Assembly: GCF_022810765.1 (NCBI RefSeq)
Contig: NZ_CP094494.1
Coordinates: forward strand, 2,480,001 to 2,544,000
Source: Winogradskyella sp. MH6
Lineage (GTDB): Bacteria > Bacteroidota > Bacteroidia > Flavobacteriales > Flavobacteriaceae
DNA: 64,000 nt
Direction of reading: 5' to 3'
Position numbers and translations under genes: made by a program. The notes under the pieces are model-generated. The model was given only the letters and a program-made list of their open reading frames with translations, had not been told where the DNA came from and searched no databases. Positions 38,401-46,520 of this stretch are shown piece by piece (within the stretch, counting starts at the first letter, position 1; every line of letters begins with the position of its first letter).

Positions 38401-40119
38401 TTGAATACTTGGGTCTAGAGTAATTGATGCGGAAACATTACGTTGCTCTAAAATAGACATTCCTGTTTGTGTAGATGGCGAAGTAATATTTGTAATGTTA
38501 GAAGAAATCGGTGTTACCGTCAATGTAAAGTTACTGGCCGTTTGACCGAGCCTTTCAATAGCAAAATCTAAGTTAGCTGATGTGCTATTAATATCGCTTT
38601 GGGTTAAATCGTGAAATTTAGCATACTTACCTCCATAATAAGCTCCCATTAACGAAATTCGCATAGAGCGTTTAGCAATAGGAATAATACTGCTTGGAGA
38701 AGGCCAAAATCCTTCGCTACCATGTTCTGGTGTAGTGGCTAAAATATTTTGACCTGAACCTGTAGAACCATTCGAGTCCATGCTGCCTCCGACCATCCAG
38801 TCATCTGCGATTCCGTTAGCAGGCGTAAAAATGGTTGCTCCAGAGACATATCTATTATACTTAGTCATATCTTCATGCCATTTGTGCATTTCATCTTCTC
38901 TACCTGAAACATAGGTTGGATTACCACCATATGGATGAGGAATTGAATTTGCCCAAGTATGATTCCAAATAGCTGTTTTAAAATTTCTGCTTAATATGAA
39001 ATCTACCAAGATTTGAGTTTCGGGTTCCGATGCGGCACTAGGACCTCTATACGAATCACTGGTTGATGTGCCTGAAGAACCAGAACCTGCAGTTCCCCAA
39101 AAATAATCGAAGTTTCTATTGAGATCAACGCCTCTGTTTGATGATGAATTACTGGTGCCACCTGCACCTGGTCTTAAGTTTTTACGTTGCATTCCACCAC
39201 CTGATGAATTAAGGTGCTCATTCCAGCGTAAACCGTCAGGGTTAACAACTGGCACAAAATATAATTCGTTATTATCTACTAGATTTTTAACTGCAGTATC
39301 AGTATTGTAATTCTCAATGAGATACCACATGAAATAAATATTATTCATTAAAGCGCTTACTTCTCTTGAATGTATCATGGAAGTGAATAGCATTTGTGGT
39401 TTAGTGCCTTCTGATGTTGAAGATTCGTTACCAGTAATTCTTACATAATAAATTGTATTCGGATTCCAGCGTGTAGTTCCTATACCATTATAAGTTAGCC
39501 CATTATTTGTTATTGAGCTAGAAGGGTTTCCCCATGTAGTTTGATTTGTTGGAGAAGCATCTTGTTTTACAGACACAATATCTAATCCATTGTTTACAGA
39601 GTATGTTCTCATATCGTCTAGTTCGGCTTCCATTTCACTGAGTGTTAAACAGCCTCCCATTGAACCTAGATTAAACTCAGTAGGTGTTGACCAGTCTTTT
39701 TCATTAAGCTCACCATACTGTAAATAGCTTTCAATTAGGGTTTCTGATACTGAACCTCTTTGAGCTATTTGCATGTCTCTTTGAGCTAAGGTTTGTGCTC
39801 TCTCAATTTCTAATTGCATTTGAGCATTAGGAAGGTCGTTTTCCGCTCTTACTCTTTGAAATGTTTCTAAATCATTTATTTCAATAGTGTAAGGAATTCC
39901 TAATTGTTGTAACAAGTTTTTGTCATAAGATGAGACATCTAAGGTTAGATTGTTATTATCGTGATCAGCACCACATCTCAAATCTATACCTTCTTCTGCC
40001 AAGAGATTTAATGTTTCTTGGGAGGGATTTAAAATTTTGATTCTTGAATGATTCTCTTGCGAAAATGAAGTTTGCAATACTAAAATGAATACTGCAACCA
40101 AGTAGGTAATTTTTTTCAT
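35431..40119 (-). CDS. Secreted M14 zinc carboxypeptidase with T9SS sorting domain
   Basis: A 1562-residue exported metallopeptidase. The signal peptide (1-20) is followed by an N-terminal pro-like region and a peptidase M14 domain (about 165-510). That domain has HSRE (zinc ligands HxxE, near residue 247), NPDGLRWNE, RGVDLNRNFDYFWG, and TPEHGSEGFWP carrying the catalytic Glu. Then follow a jelly roll (about 620-780), a fibronectin III domain (ADISWDNIPSATYDLRYRE), a GEVED domain (VWIDYNRDGDFEDAGEQVF, ending GEVEDYTIYL) and a type A sorting domain (VTLFDMQGRQILND). It is predicted to be surface-attached or released and to trim peptides. Confidence 0.93.
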   Translation of the reverse strand: MKKITYLVAVFILVLQTSFSQENHSRIKILNPSQETLNLLAEEGIDLRCGADHDNNNLTLDVSSYDKNLLQQLGIPYTIEINDLETFQRVRAENDLPNAQMQLEIERAQTLAQRDMQIAQRGSVSETLIESYLQYGELNEKDWSTPTEFNLGSMGGCLTLSEMEAELDDMRTYSVNNGLDIVSVKQDASPTNQTTWGNPSSSITNNGLTYNGIGTTRWNPNTIYYVRITGNESSTSEGTKPQMLFTSMIHSREVSALMNNIYFMWYLIENYNTDTAVKNLVDNNELYFVPVVNPDGLRWNEHLNSSGGGMQRKNLRPGAGGTSNSSSNRGVDLNRNFDYFWGTAGSGSSGTSTSDSYRGPSAASEPETQILVDFILSRNFKTAIWNHTWANSIPHPYGGNPTYVSGREDEMHKWHEDMTKYNRYVSGATIFTPANGIADDWMVGGSMDSNGSTGSGQNILATTPEHGSEGFWPSPSSIIPIAKRSMRISLMGAYYGGKYAKFHDLTQSDINSTSANLDFAIERLGQTASNFTLTVTPISSNITNITSPSTQTGMSILEQRNVSASITLDPSIQPNDKIEYKIELSNDDGIFYEANMEKYYQPSVLFFHDADSDGLTGWTNSGWSNSSADAYSGSNALRTGNTAPYANNTTKTLTTTSSYDLSGSSEVLIQFYSKWDIERNFDLVEFQASTNGSTWTTLNGKYSKPKSSSNTNDHNAKGTSDEAFQGNNSSGHIYDGDQMDKWVMEEVTINSSENSSIFEASSVQFRFRMRSDSGNVFENYSANGEGFFFDDFKIIGLTIPCETSVPTNLAANSISASGADISWDNIPSATYDLRYREVGASSWIEINDFGSSNYSLTNLDPTTDYEIQVRSRCISSTSNYTGSITFTTTDLTYCTSTATDTNLYFAINRVQLNTIDNTSGDALYTDFTNLSTTLSKDTNYSISITPQYNLTTSYNLGYSVWIDYNRDGDFEDAGEQVFSTGPVSGSAAKSGNFTVPSNIATGSVRMRVALKYNAVPTSCETFTYGEVEDYTIYLFNGLLYSNATWTPNEPSDLTSSEDVMLLDGTFNTSSDISVNNVTVVSGSTFNVSKENAVTVNGNITNNGEFVMNSDSDEFSSLLLTGSASGDLKYNRHVNSVTNRNDLVAPPFSGESFVDFISNNSNIVSNTGETLYLFGPFDKTTSDYLTYSNTEISTLDAGTGYKAASTDNSTFTFTGSPTTGNLNIPISKTGSAYEIWNLIGNPYPSYIKLEDFLTANITEFDASTAAIYGYDADNSNGSYWTIWNFAYAAANPNTLIAPGQGFFVSSKDGGGSVSFTSSMQTSGNSDDFIAGRNDNTPEFGSIVLNSIDKSFSTDLYFTNNASLGLDVGYDASHFDGAPSDFAIYSELVNDNNGKDMAIQAINFNDANNNTIVPLGVNVSEGEQATISLTDSNISANIYLEDVATNTFTLLNTSDYTFTPSSSISDTGRFYLRFDMTTLSTNESDLETIQVYSDYNNDQIVIKGILTSETQVTLFDMQGRQILNDKLNNRNSTNTLSTANFSSGVYMVKISNKASSISKKVIVK

Positions 40120-40461
40120 TAGTTGGGGTTTTAATGAATTTGTTTCGGTGGCTAATATATCATTTTATTTTAAAATCATCCATAAAACGCAAAAAAAATC
40201 GATGAAATACATTTTTATGTAAGTTTGAGTTGTGAATGTTTATGAATTTATGACTTTTAAAAATTACTTTTTATGTTGTAAGTAGCTGAGGCAAATATGT
40301 TAATTGAACAATAATATACACATGCGTTTTTATATGTGTTTAGTGTGGAAGAACTTCGTCTTATGCTTTCTATAATTCAGGTAGTATTCTCAGTAATGAA
40401 TATAGCTGAATTTGTTTTTGTCTATTTAACTTTGCACTTCTATAAATTTAACCCAAACGAT
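40120..40461. other. Divergent intergenic region between T9SS-M14 and MBL genes
   Basis: A 342-base gap. Its left part holds the shared T9SS upstream element (40184-40223) reading leftward. The right part holds a TAACTTTG box at 40427-40434 reading rightward toward the MBL gene. An in-frame extension of the MBL reading frame from a GTG at 40336 is open, but it overlaps the promoter box and is rejected. No RNA gene is seen. Confidence 0.5.
40184..40223 (-). promoter_or_regulatory. Upstream element shared by the two giant T9SS genes (copy 2)
   Basis: This copy lies 65 bases upstream of the M14 gene start and matches the 35287-35325 element at about 33 of 39 aligned positions with one single-base gap. 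It is the same distance from its gene as copy 1, which supports a shared promoter. Confidence 0.6.
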
Positions 40462-41565
40462 ATGAAACGCTTTTTAAAAATCTTATTGGGTATTGTATTA
40501 CTTATATCTTTAATAACTGTTATGATACTTAACCAGTCAAAATTTGGACAACATCCTAAAGGCGAACGTTTAGAACGTATTAAAAAATCCTCAAACTATA
40601 AAGATGGATTATTTAAAAATTTAAGTGAGACCGCAGTTATGACCTCAGATAAAAGTACAATAGGCGCTATGTGGGATTTTATATTTGCTAAAAAGTACAA
40701 AGTAAAACCTGAAGATAGTTTACCATTCGTTTCAACAGATATTAAAGGTTTAGATGAGAAAGAAGATGTGTTAATATGGTTTGGACATTCATCTTATTTT
40801 ATGAAATTAGATGGAAAAACTTTTTTAGTAGATCCTGTATTTTGTGGTTATGCAGCACCATTTTCTTTTATGACTAATGCATTTAAAGGAGCTAATAATT
40901 ATGGTGTAGAAGATTTACCTGATATTGATTATTTAATTATTTCTCACGATCATTGGGATCATTTGGATTATGAAACAATTTTAAAGTTAAAGTCTAAAGT
41001 TGATAAAGTAGTTTGTGGGTTAGGTGTTGGTCAACACTTTGAATATTGGGGTTATAAAGCATCTAAAATTAACGAGCTAGATTGGTACGAAGCTATCGAA
41101 TTTGAAGACGTAAAATTGACAGCAACACCAGCACGTCATTTTTCAGGAAGAGGTATCAAAAGAAATAAAAGTTTATGGGCATCTTATGTGCTAAACACAA
41201 AAAGTAATAACATCTACATTGGTGGTGATAGCGGTTACGATACGTTTTATAAAGACATTGCGGCTAAATTTGGTCCTTTTGATTTGGCAATTATTGAGCA
41301 AGGTCAGTATAGCGAGAACTGGAATCAGATTCACTTATTGCCTAAACAATTATATCAAGTAGCAGAAGAGTTGAATACACAAAAGCTGTTTCCGGTTCAT
41401 AACTCAAAGTTTACACTTTCAGATCATCCTTGGTATGAGCCATTAGATGAAGCGCTAGCTAATAAAACGGAAAGTGTTTCTTTAGTAACGCCAAAAATTG
41501 GTGAAGTAGTAAAACTAAAAGATAGTACGCAAGTTTTTGAAGCTTGGTGGAAAGATTTAAAATAA
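40462..41565 (+). CDS. MBL-fold metal-dependent hydrolase (UlaG/NAPE-PLD-like)
   Basis: A 367-residue metallo-beta-lactamase-fold hydrolase. From the ATG at 40462 it starts with a membrane anchor or signal segment (residues 4-22). The metal-binding HDHWDH motif is at about 170. HSSYFMKLDGKTFLVDPV, GGDSGYD and the late FPVHNSKF complete the active site. The pattern resembles UlaG/NAPE-phospholipase D-like enzymes that cut lactones or phosphodiesters. The substrate is unknown. A TAACTTTG box at 40427-40434 lies 27 bases upstream. Confidence 0.88.
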   Translation: MKRFLKILLGIVLLISLITVMILNQSKFGQHPKGERLERIKKSSNYKDGLFKNLSETAVMTSDKSTIGAMWDFIFAKKYKVKPEDSLPFVSTDIKGLDEKEDVLIWFGHSSYFMKLDGKTFLVDPVFCGYAAPFSFMTNAFKGANNYGVEDLPDIDYLIISHDHWDHLDYETILKLKSKVDKVVCGLGVGQHFEYWGYKASKINELDWYEAIEFEDVKLTATPARHFSGRGIKRNKSLWASYVLNTKSNNIYIGGDSGYDTFYKDIAAKFGPFDLAIIEQGQYSENWNQIHLLPKQLYQVAEELNTQKLFPVHNSKFTLSDHPWYEPLDEALANKTESVSLVTPKIGEVVKLKDSTQVFEAWWKDLK

Positions 41566-41613
41566 GTCTACTGCCTTACATTGTTAAAAGACCGTTAAAG
41601 TGATGTTAGGTTT

Positions 41614-41636
41614 TAGGTTTGAATTTCTTAACTTTG
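41614..41636 (+). promoter_or_regulatory. Candidate promoter boxes of the AraC regulator gene
   Basis: Two TAnnTTTG matches occur, TAGGTTTG (41614-41621) and TAACTTTG (41629-41636), directly upstream of the ATG at 41641. The first gives a plausible leader of about 13 bases. Neither has a clear TTG at the usual upstream distance. Confidence 0.35.
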
Positions 41637-41640
41637 CTTT

Positions 41641-42510
41641 ATGGAAGTAAAAACACAACGTTCGGTATCGCCTTTTAATAGTGAGTTAAAGTTAAAAGGC
41701 TTTAATGTCTTTAGAATTGAAGAAGATAGTAGTGCTACTAAAATTTACAGTCGTAAAGATTTTTATAAAATTTGTCTGACTACAGGTAAGAGTATAATCC
41801 ATTATGCAGATAGAAGTTACGAGCAAGAAGGAACTATTCTCTTTTTTGGAAATCCGCATGTACCATATTCTTGGGAAACACTTTCTACAACATATGTAGG
41901 TTACACGTGTTTGTTTTCTGAAGAATTTTTGCAATTATCTGAGCGTACCGATAGTTTGTTGCAATCACCTTTGTTTAAATTAGGTGGCACACCTGTTTTA
42001 AAAATAACTGAAGAACAGCGTTTGTTTCTGAATGGTGTCTTCGAGAAAATGATGCAAGAACAACAAACAGATTATTCCTTTAAAGATGATTTAATCAGAA
42101 ATTATATTCAGTTAATTCTACATGAAGCTATGAAACTTCAGCCTTCAGAACAAGATGAAAAACACGCAAATGCTGCTTCTCGTTTAACATCAGTGTTTTT
42201 AGAACTTCTAGAACGTCAATTTCCTATTGAAACTGCAGATTCACCATTAAAACTTACCACAGCACAACAATATGCAGACCAATTATCTGTTCATGTTAAC
42301 TATTTAAATCGTGCTGTAAAATCAGTTACAGGAAAGTCTACTTCTACGCATATTACAGAACGAATAGTTAACGAAGCTAAAGCGTTGTTGCAACACACCA
42401 ATTGGAATGTTAGTGAGGTTGGTTATGCTTTAGGTTTCGAATATCCTACGTACTTCAATAACTTCTTTAAAAAACAAACAGGCTTAACACCAAAAACGGT
42501 TAGAGTTTAA
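41641..42510 (+). CDS. AraC-family transcriptional regulator
   Basis: A 289-residue regulator. The N-terminal 150 residues form a cupin-like sensor (YSRKDFYKICLTTGKS). The C-terminal AraC domain (about 195-289) has two helix-turn-helices, including QLSVHVNYLNRAVKSVTGKS and NVSEVGYALGFEYPTYFNNFF. Followed within 95 bases by a run of redox genes on the same strand, it is probably their activator. The next promoter lacks a -33 TTG, which would fit activator dependence (inference). Confidence 0.93.
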   Translation: MEVKTQRSVSPFNSELKLKGFNVFRIEEDSSATKIYSRKDFYKICLTTGKSIIHYADRSYEQEGTILFFGNPHVPYSWETLSTTYVGYTCLFSEEFLQLSERTDSLLQSPLFKLGGTPVLKITEEQRLFLNGVFEKMMQEQQTDYSFKDDLIRNYIQLILHEAMKLQPSEQDEKHANAASRLTSVFLELLERQFPIETADSPLKLTTAQQYADQLSVHVNYLNRAVKSVTGKSTSTHITERIVNEAKALLQHTNWNVSEVGYALGFEYPTYFNNFFKKQTGLTPKTVRV

Positions 42511-42572
42511 TTTGGTTTGAATTTTATAATTTTTGATTTGATTTTCGTTATCCGGTAATAGGTTAGCGAAAG

Positions 42573-42580
42573 TATCTTTG
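42573..42580 (+). promoter_or_regulatory. TAnnTTTG box upstream of the redox gene cluster
   Basis: TATCTTTG at 42573-42580 lies 25 bases before the acetyltransferase ATG. There is no TTG at 19-22 bases upstream; instead the imperfect dyad TTATCCGGTAATA occupies 42548-42560. This could be an AraC-regulator site. Confidence 0.4.
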
Positions 42581-42604
42581 TGCCATAGATTTTAAGATGA
42601 AAAT

Positions 42605-43174
42605 ATGAGTACAGAAAAAACCAATACTATTTTTGATAGAATACTTTCAGGAGAAACAGTTTCTTTTAATGACTCTGAGTATGATCAGCTTCACCTGCAA
42701 TCAGAACGAGCTATTAGTATTTTGGTAGATTTAAATGCTTCTAAAACTCTAGATAATATCCGAAAACACTTAAGTGAACTTACTCAAAGTAAAGTAGATT
42801 CTAGTACAACTTTATTTACACCTTTTAGTATTAATTATGGTAAGAATCTAAAGTTGGGTAAAAATATCTTCATAAACCAAAACTGTCAAATCTTAGATTT
42901 AGGTGGTGTTACTATTGATGATGATGTAATGGTAGGGCCAAGAGTTAATCTTTTATCCGAAACACATCCTGTAGAGCCAGAATCTAGAAAAGCATTGATA
43001 GGAAAACCAATTCATATCAAAACAGGAGCTTGGATTGGTGCAGGATCAACAATTTTGTCAGGTGTAACTGTTGGTGAGCATGCTATTGTTGCAGCAGGTG
43101 CTGTGGTGTCAAAAGATGTTCCAGATAGAACCGTCGTTGCTGGTGTTCCTGCAAAAATTATTAAATCGATTTAA
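42605..43174 (+). CDS. Maltose/galactoside O-acetyltransferase-like protein (left-handed beta-helix)
   Basis: A 189-residue acetyl-CoA-dependent O-acetyltransferase of the LacA/Maa/NodL type. An N-terminal helical region is followed by hexapeptide repeats (about 80-189) with INYGKNLKLGKNIFINQNCQ, the catalytic His in SETHPV, and the closing AGVPAKIIK. The acceptor is unknown. Its link to the redox genes is not obvious, although it is the first gene of the run. Confidence 0.9.
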   Translation: MSTEKTNTIFDRILSGETVSFNDSEYDQLHLQSERAISILVDLNASKTLDNIRKHLSELTQSKVDSSTTLFTPFSINYGKNLKLGKNIFINQNCQILDLGGVTIDDDVMVGPRVNLLSETHPVEPESRKALIGKPIHIKTGAWIGAGSTILSGVTVGEHAIVAAGAVVSKDVPDRTVVAGVPAKIIKSI

Positions 43175-43183
43175 AAACTAAAA

Positions 43184-43714
43184 ATGATGAAAAACACTAC
43201 ACTTGTATTAATTGCTTCAGTATTTTTTTGCTTTCAAAGTTGTAAAAAAGTAGAAAGCAATTCTAATACAGAAGAAACCAAAGAAGTAACCACAGCAAAA
43301 ACTGAAAACAAAAATTATTCAGAAGATTTAGACTTCATTTTTCCAAAAGGTCAAAAAGGACCAGATAAGAACTTTACAGGTAATGTGTATAATTACGGAA
43401 TTGTTATGGATTCAACATTAACCACAATAGTTGGTAATGTATATTTTGAACCAGGAGCAAGAAGTAATTGGCATACACATCCAGCTGGTCAAATTTTAGT
43501 TATTACTGATGGAGTTGGGTATCATCAAATTGAAGGAGAACCAATTCAAGTCATTAAAAAAGGAGATGCTGTTACTTGTCCACCAAATACAAGACATTGG
43601 CATGGAGCAAGTAAGGATAAAGGTCTTCAGCAAATGTACATTGTGCCAAATATTGAGAAAGGTATAGTCAATTGGATGGAACCAGTAACAGACGAGCAAT
43701 ACAATAACCTATAA
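43184..43714 (+). CDS. Cupin-domain lipoprotein
   Basis: A 176-residue single-cupin protein with a lipoprotein signal (Cys20 in FCFQSC), so it is anchored in the envelope. The metal-binding cupin motif NWHTHPAGQ and the second HWHGA motif are clear. It is a paralogue of the cytosolic cupin at 45882: both share [14 protein letters not shown] and the T-D-E/D-QY ending. Its substrate or isomerase activity is unknown. Confidence 0.88.
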   Translation: MMKNTTLVLIASVFFCFQSCKKVESNSNTEETKEVTTAKTENKNYSEDLDFIFPKGQKGPDKNFTGNVYNYGIVMDSTLTTIVGNVYFEPGARSNWHTHPAGQILVITDGVGYHQIEGEPIQVIKKGDAVTCPPNTRHWHGASKDKGLQQMYIVPNIEKGIVNWMEPVTDEQYNNL

Positions 43715-43724
43715 ACTTTTAGAC

Positions 43725-44939
43725 ATGAAGACTCAAGACAACCAAGAAAACAAAGGGCAATCTAGAAGAAATTTTATAAAGCAATCAGGTACTGTTGGAG
43801 CAGGAATGATGTTAATGGGATCAGTTCCACTATTTGCAAATTCAAAAAATTCAGAAGAAAAAGAAATTATAGACATGAGTAAAAATATAAAAACAAAAGG
43901 TTACGCAGCTAAAGACGAATCAGGTAAATTAAGTCCATGGGAATTTGAAAGAAGACCAGTAGGAGATGATGATATTTTAATCGATATCAAATTTGCAAGT
44001 ATTTGTCATTCCGATATACATCAAGAAAAAGGGCATTGGGGAAAACAACAATATCCTCAAGTTCCAGGACATGAAATTGTTGGTGTCGTTGCTGCTGTAG
44101 GAAAAAATGTAACCAAATTTAAAGTAGGAGATAGAGCAGGTGTTGGTTGTATGGTTGATAGTTGTATGGAATGTGAAAGTTGTACTCATGGTGAAGAACA
44201 TTTTTGCGATAGAGGTCAAACTTTATTCACTTACGGAAATAAATCTGAAGCAGAGCCAACAGGAATTACTCAAGGTGGTTATTCAGATAAGATAGTTGTA
44301 AGAGATCATTTTGCGGTTCATATTCCAGATCACATCAATTTTGAAGAAGCTGCGCCACTTTTATGTGCTGGTATTACAACTTACTCGCCATTAATGAGAG
44401 CTCAATTTAAAGTAGGAGACAAAGTTGGTGTTGCAGGTATCGGTGGATTAGGGCATTTAGCAGTTAAAATTGCAGTGTCTAGAGGCGCAGAAGTTTATGC
44501 GTTTACAACAACACCAGATAAGGTAGAAGACATCAAATCTTGGGGCGTAAAAGAAGTTATTGTTGTAGATGATGAATTTAAAAACATGCAAGCCTACAAT
44601 AAAACTTTAGATTATATGATTTCTACCATTCCGTATCAATTTAATGTGACGCCTTACGTTATGTGTTTAAAACCTGGCGGAACATTCACGTTTGTTGGTA
44701 TGCCAGAAGGATCAGAAATCACAATTAACAACTTAATGTTAGCGTTTGCACGAGTTAATTTCAATGCATCATTAATTGGTGGTATTCCAGAAACTCAGGA
44801 AGTTGTTCACTATTGTGCCGATAATGGTATCAAACCAAGTATCGAAATTATTGATGCCAACCAGATTAACAATGCTTGGGATAAAGTGGTTAACAAAGAA
44901 GCAAGATACAGATACGTTATCGACGCTTCAACGTTTTAA
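43725..44939 (+). CDS. Zinc-dependent NAD(P) alcohol dehydrogenase with Tat-type leader
   Basis: A 404-residue medium-chain dehydrogenase of the AdhC/cinnamyl-alcohol type that interconverts aldehydes and alcohols. Catalytic zinc ligands are Cys in SICHSD and His in PGHEIVG; the structural zinc Cys are in CMECESCTHGEEHFC. The cofactor loop is GIGGLGHLAVKIA. Unusually, residues 1-50 contain SRRNFIK and a hydrophobic stretch like a twin-arginine signal. The ordinary enzyme start (MSKNIKTKGYAAKDE) is an internal ATG at 43875. It follows the cupin lipoprotein by 10 bases. Confidence 0.92.
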   Translation: MKTQDNQENKGQSRRNFIKQSGTVGAGMMLMGSVPLFANSKNSEEKEIIDMSKNIKTKGYAAKDESGKLSPWEFERRPVGDDDILIDIKFASICHSDIHQEKGHWGKQQYPQVPGHEIVGVVAAVGKNVTKFKVGDRAGVGCMVDSCMECESCTHGEEHFCDRGQTLFTYGNKSEAEPTGITQGGYSDKIVVRDHFAVHIPDHINFEEAAPLLCAGITTYSPLMRAQFKVGDKVGVAGIGGLGHLAVKIAVSRGAEVYAFTTTPDKVEDIKSWGVKEVIVVDDEFKNMQAYNKTLDYMISTIPYQFNVTPYVMCLKPGGTFTFVGMPEGSEITINNLMLAFARVNFNASLIGGIPETQEVVHYCADNGIKPSIEIIDANQINNAWDKVVNKEARYRYVIDASTF

Positions 44940-44962
44940 AAAAGAATGAAAAAGAAAAAGAA

Positions 44963-45820
44963 ATGATTACAAAAGAAACATATAAATTAAATAACGGAGT
45001 AGAAATTCCAAAAATAGGTTACGGAACTTGGATGATTGACAACGATGCTGTTGTTGATGCTGTAAAAACTGCAATTAACGTTGGTTACACGCATATCGAT
45101 ACAGCCCAAGCATACCAAAACGAAGAAGGTGTTGGTAAAGCGATTAAAGAAAGTGATGTAGCAAGAGAAGATTTGTTTGTAACAACAAAACTGGCAGCAG
45201 AAGTAAAATCTTATGATGAAGCTGTAAAATCGATAGACGAATCTTTAAAAACCATGGGCTTAGACTACATAGATATGATGATTATTCATAGTCCAAAACC
45301 TTGGCAAGAATTTCAAAACGAAGACAGATATTTTGAAGGAAACTTAGAAGCTTGGAAAGCTTTAGAAGAAGCTTACGAGGCAGGAAAACTAAAAGCTATC
45401 GGAGTTTCAAACTTCAAAAAAGAAGATTTAGATAACATTTTAGAAAATGCAAAAGTAAAGCCACAAGTCAATCAAATTTTAGCGCACATCACAAACGTGC
45501 CAACAGATATGATTGAGTATGCTAAATCTAAAGACATTTTAATTGAGGCATTTTCACCATTAGGACATGGCGAATTATTCAAAAATGAAGAAGTGAAAGC
45601 AGTAGCAGAAAAATACGGAGTTTCTGTACCGCAATTAGCAATTAGATACGATTTACAATTAGGCTTATTACCATTACCTAAAACACAAACGCCAGACCAT
45701 ATGAAATCTAATACAGAAGTAGATTTTGAAATTTCTGTAGAAGACATGGAAAAACTAAATAATCTAGAAGAAATCAAAGATTACGGAGAAGCAAGTAACT
45801 TCCCAGTATTCGCAAAATAA
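44963..45820 (+). CDS. Aldo/keto reductase (DkgA-like)
   Basis: A 285-residue NADPH-dependent aldo/keto reductase. The catalytic tetrad is visible: Asp and Tyr in HIDTAQAYQNE, Lys in TTKL, and His in IIHSPKPW. GVSNFKKEDL and LPLPKTQTPDHMKSN (cofactor binding) match the 2,5-diketo-D-gluconate reductase group. Together with the adjacent alcohol dehydrogenase and AraC regulator it suggests an aldehyde-detoxifying role. A terminator hairpin follows at 45824-45852. Confidence 0.93.
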   Translation: MITKETYKLNNGVEIPKIGYGTWMIDNDAVVDAVKTAINVGYTHIDTAQAYQNEEGVGKAIKESDVAREDLFVTTKLAAEVKSYDEAVKSIDESLKTMGLDYIDMMIIHSPKPWQEFQNEDRYFEGNLEAWKALEEAYEAGKLKAIGVSNFKKEDLDNILENAKVKPQVNQILAHITNVPTDMIEYAKSKDILIEAFSPLGHGELFKNEEVKAVAEKYGVSVPQLAIRYDLQLGLLPLPKTQTPDHMKSNTEVDFEISVEDMEKLNNLEEIKDYGEASNFPVFAK

Positions 45821-45823
45821 ATT

Positions 45824-45852
45824 AAAATGCATCTTTAGAAGATGCATTTTTT
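45824..45852 (+). terminator. Intrinsic terminator or attenuator within the redox cluster
   Basis: AAAATGCATCTT (45824-45835) pairs perfectly with AAGATGCATTTT (45839-45850) around a TAG loop, with extra T after it. It separates the aldo/keto reductase from the downstream cupin gene and may reduce rather than stop read-through. Confidence 0.75.
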
Positions 45853-45881
45853 AGTATTAAAAAAATTAAAAAGAAAACATT

Positions 45882-46280
45882 ATGAAAATTACAAGAAACG
45901 GCGAATTGCCATCAATGAAAGGTCCAGAAGATTGGTTTACAGGAGATGTAATCGTAGATCCATTATATCAAAACGTAGAAAACGTAACAAAAGGCGCAGC
46001 ATCTTTAGTAACTTTTTCACCAGGAGCAAGAACCGCATGGCATACACATCCAGCAGGACAAACTTTAATCGTACAATCAGGTTTAGGATGGGTACAAAAA
46101 GAAGGCGGACCAATTGAAGAAATCAAACCAGGAGACATCATTTATTTTGAACCTAACGAGAAACATTGGCATGGCGCTTCAGCAGAAAAAGCAATGAGTC
46201 ACATAGCTGTTCAAGAAGAAGTAAATGGTGAAGTAGTAACGTGGTTAGAGCATGTTACAGATGATCAATATAAAAAATAA
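45882..46280 (+). CDS. Cytosolic cupin-domain protein
   Basis: A 132-residue single-domain cupin without a signal peptide. Metal-ligand motifs AWHTHPAGQ and KHWHGASAE are present. It is a paralogue of the envelope lipoprotein cupin at 43184. Cupins of this kind are found beside alcohol dehydrogenases and aldo/keto reductases in many Bacteroidota clusters. Its reaction is unknown. The tautomerase gene follows three bases later. Confidence 0.9.
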   Translation: MKITRNGELPSMKGPEDWFTGDVIVDPLYQNVENVTKGAASLVTFSPGARTAWHTHPAGQTLIVQSGLGWVQKEGGPIEEIKPGDIIYFEPNEKHWHGASAEKAMSHIAVQEEVNGEVVTWLEHVTDDQYKK

Positions 46281-46283
46281 ACC

Positions 46284-46511
46284 ATGCCACATTTTCAAAT
46301 AAAATTGCTTGAAGGAAAATCTGAAGAGCAGAAGCAAAAACTAACAGAAGAAGTCATAAAAGCAGCACAAAGTGTTGTTGGTTTTGGTGAAGAATCATAT
46401 TCTGTTTCTATAGAAGAGTATACGCTTAATGAATGGAAAACAAAGGTTTATCCAAACGATATTATGGCAAAAGAAAAAGTGCTTTACAAAAAACCTGGAT
46501 ATAAGTTTTAA
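46284..46511 (+). CDS. 4-oxalocrotonate tautomerase-family protein
   Basis: A 75-residue tautomerase-fold protein. After Met removal Pro is the N-terminal residue, which is the catalytic base of this family. The pattern EGKSEEQKQKLTEEVIKAA is typical. It may act on a keto/enol intermediate of the surrounding pathway, but no substrate can be named. It is followed by the DUF2255 gene after nine bases. Confidence 0.88.
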   Translation: MPHFQIKLLEGKSEEQKQKLTEEVIKAAQSVVGFGEESYSVSIEEYTLNEWKTKVYPNDIMAKEKVLYKKPGYKF

Positions 46512-46520
46512 ATAATATAA

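Noticed and set aside
30968..39310. Several 60-100-codon frames opposite the T9SS genes
   Set aside because: They are antisense frames in long repetitive Ser/Thr/Asn-rich coding regions without own start signals or families.
40336..40461. N-terminal extension of the MBL hydrolase from GTG
   Set aside because: It contains the probable promoter box at 40427-40434, and the ATG at 40462 gives a normal membrane anchor.
45842..46117. A 91-codon Arg/Lys/Asn-rich frame over the cytosolic cupin gene
   Set aside because: It is a shifted frame of the cupin gene and starts inside the terminator hairpin.
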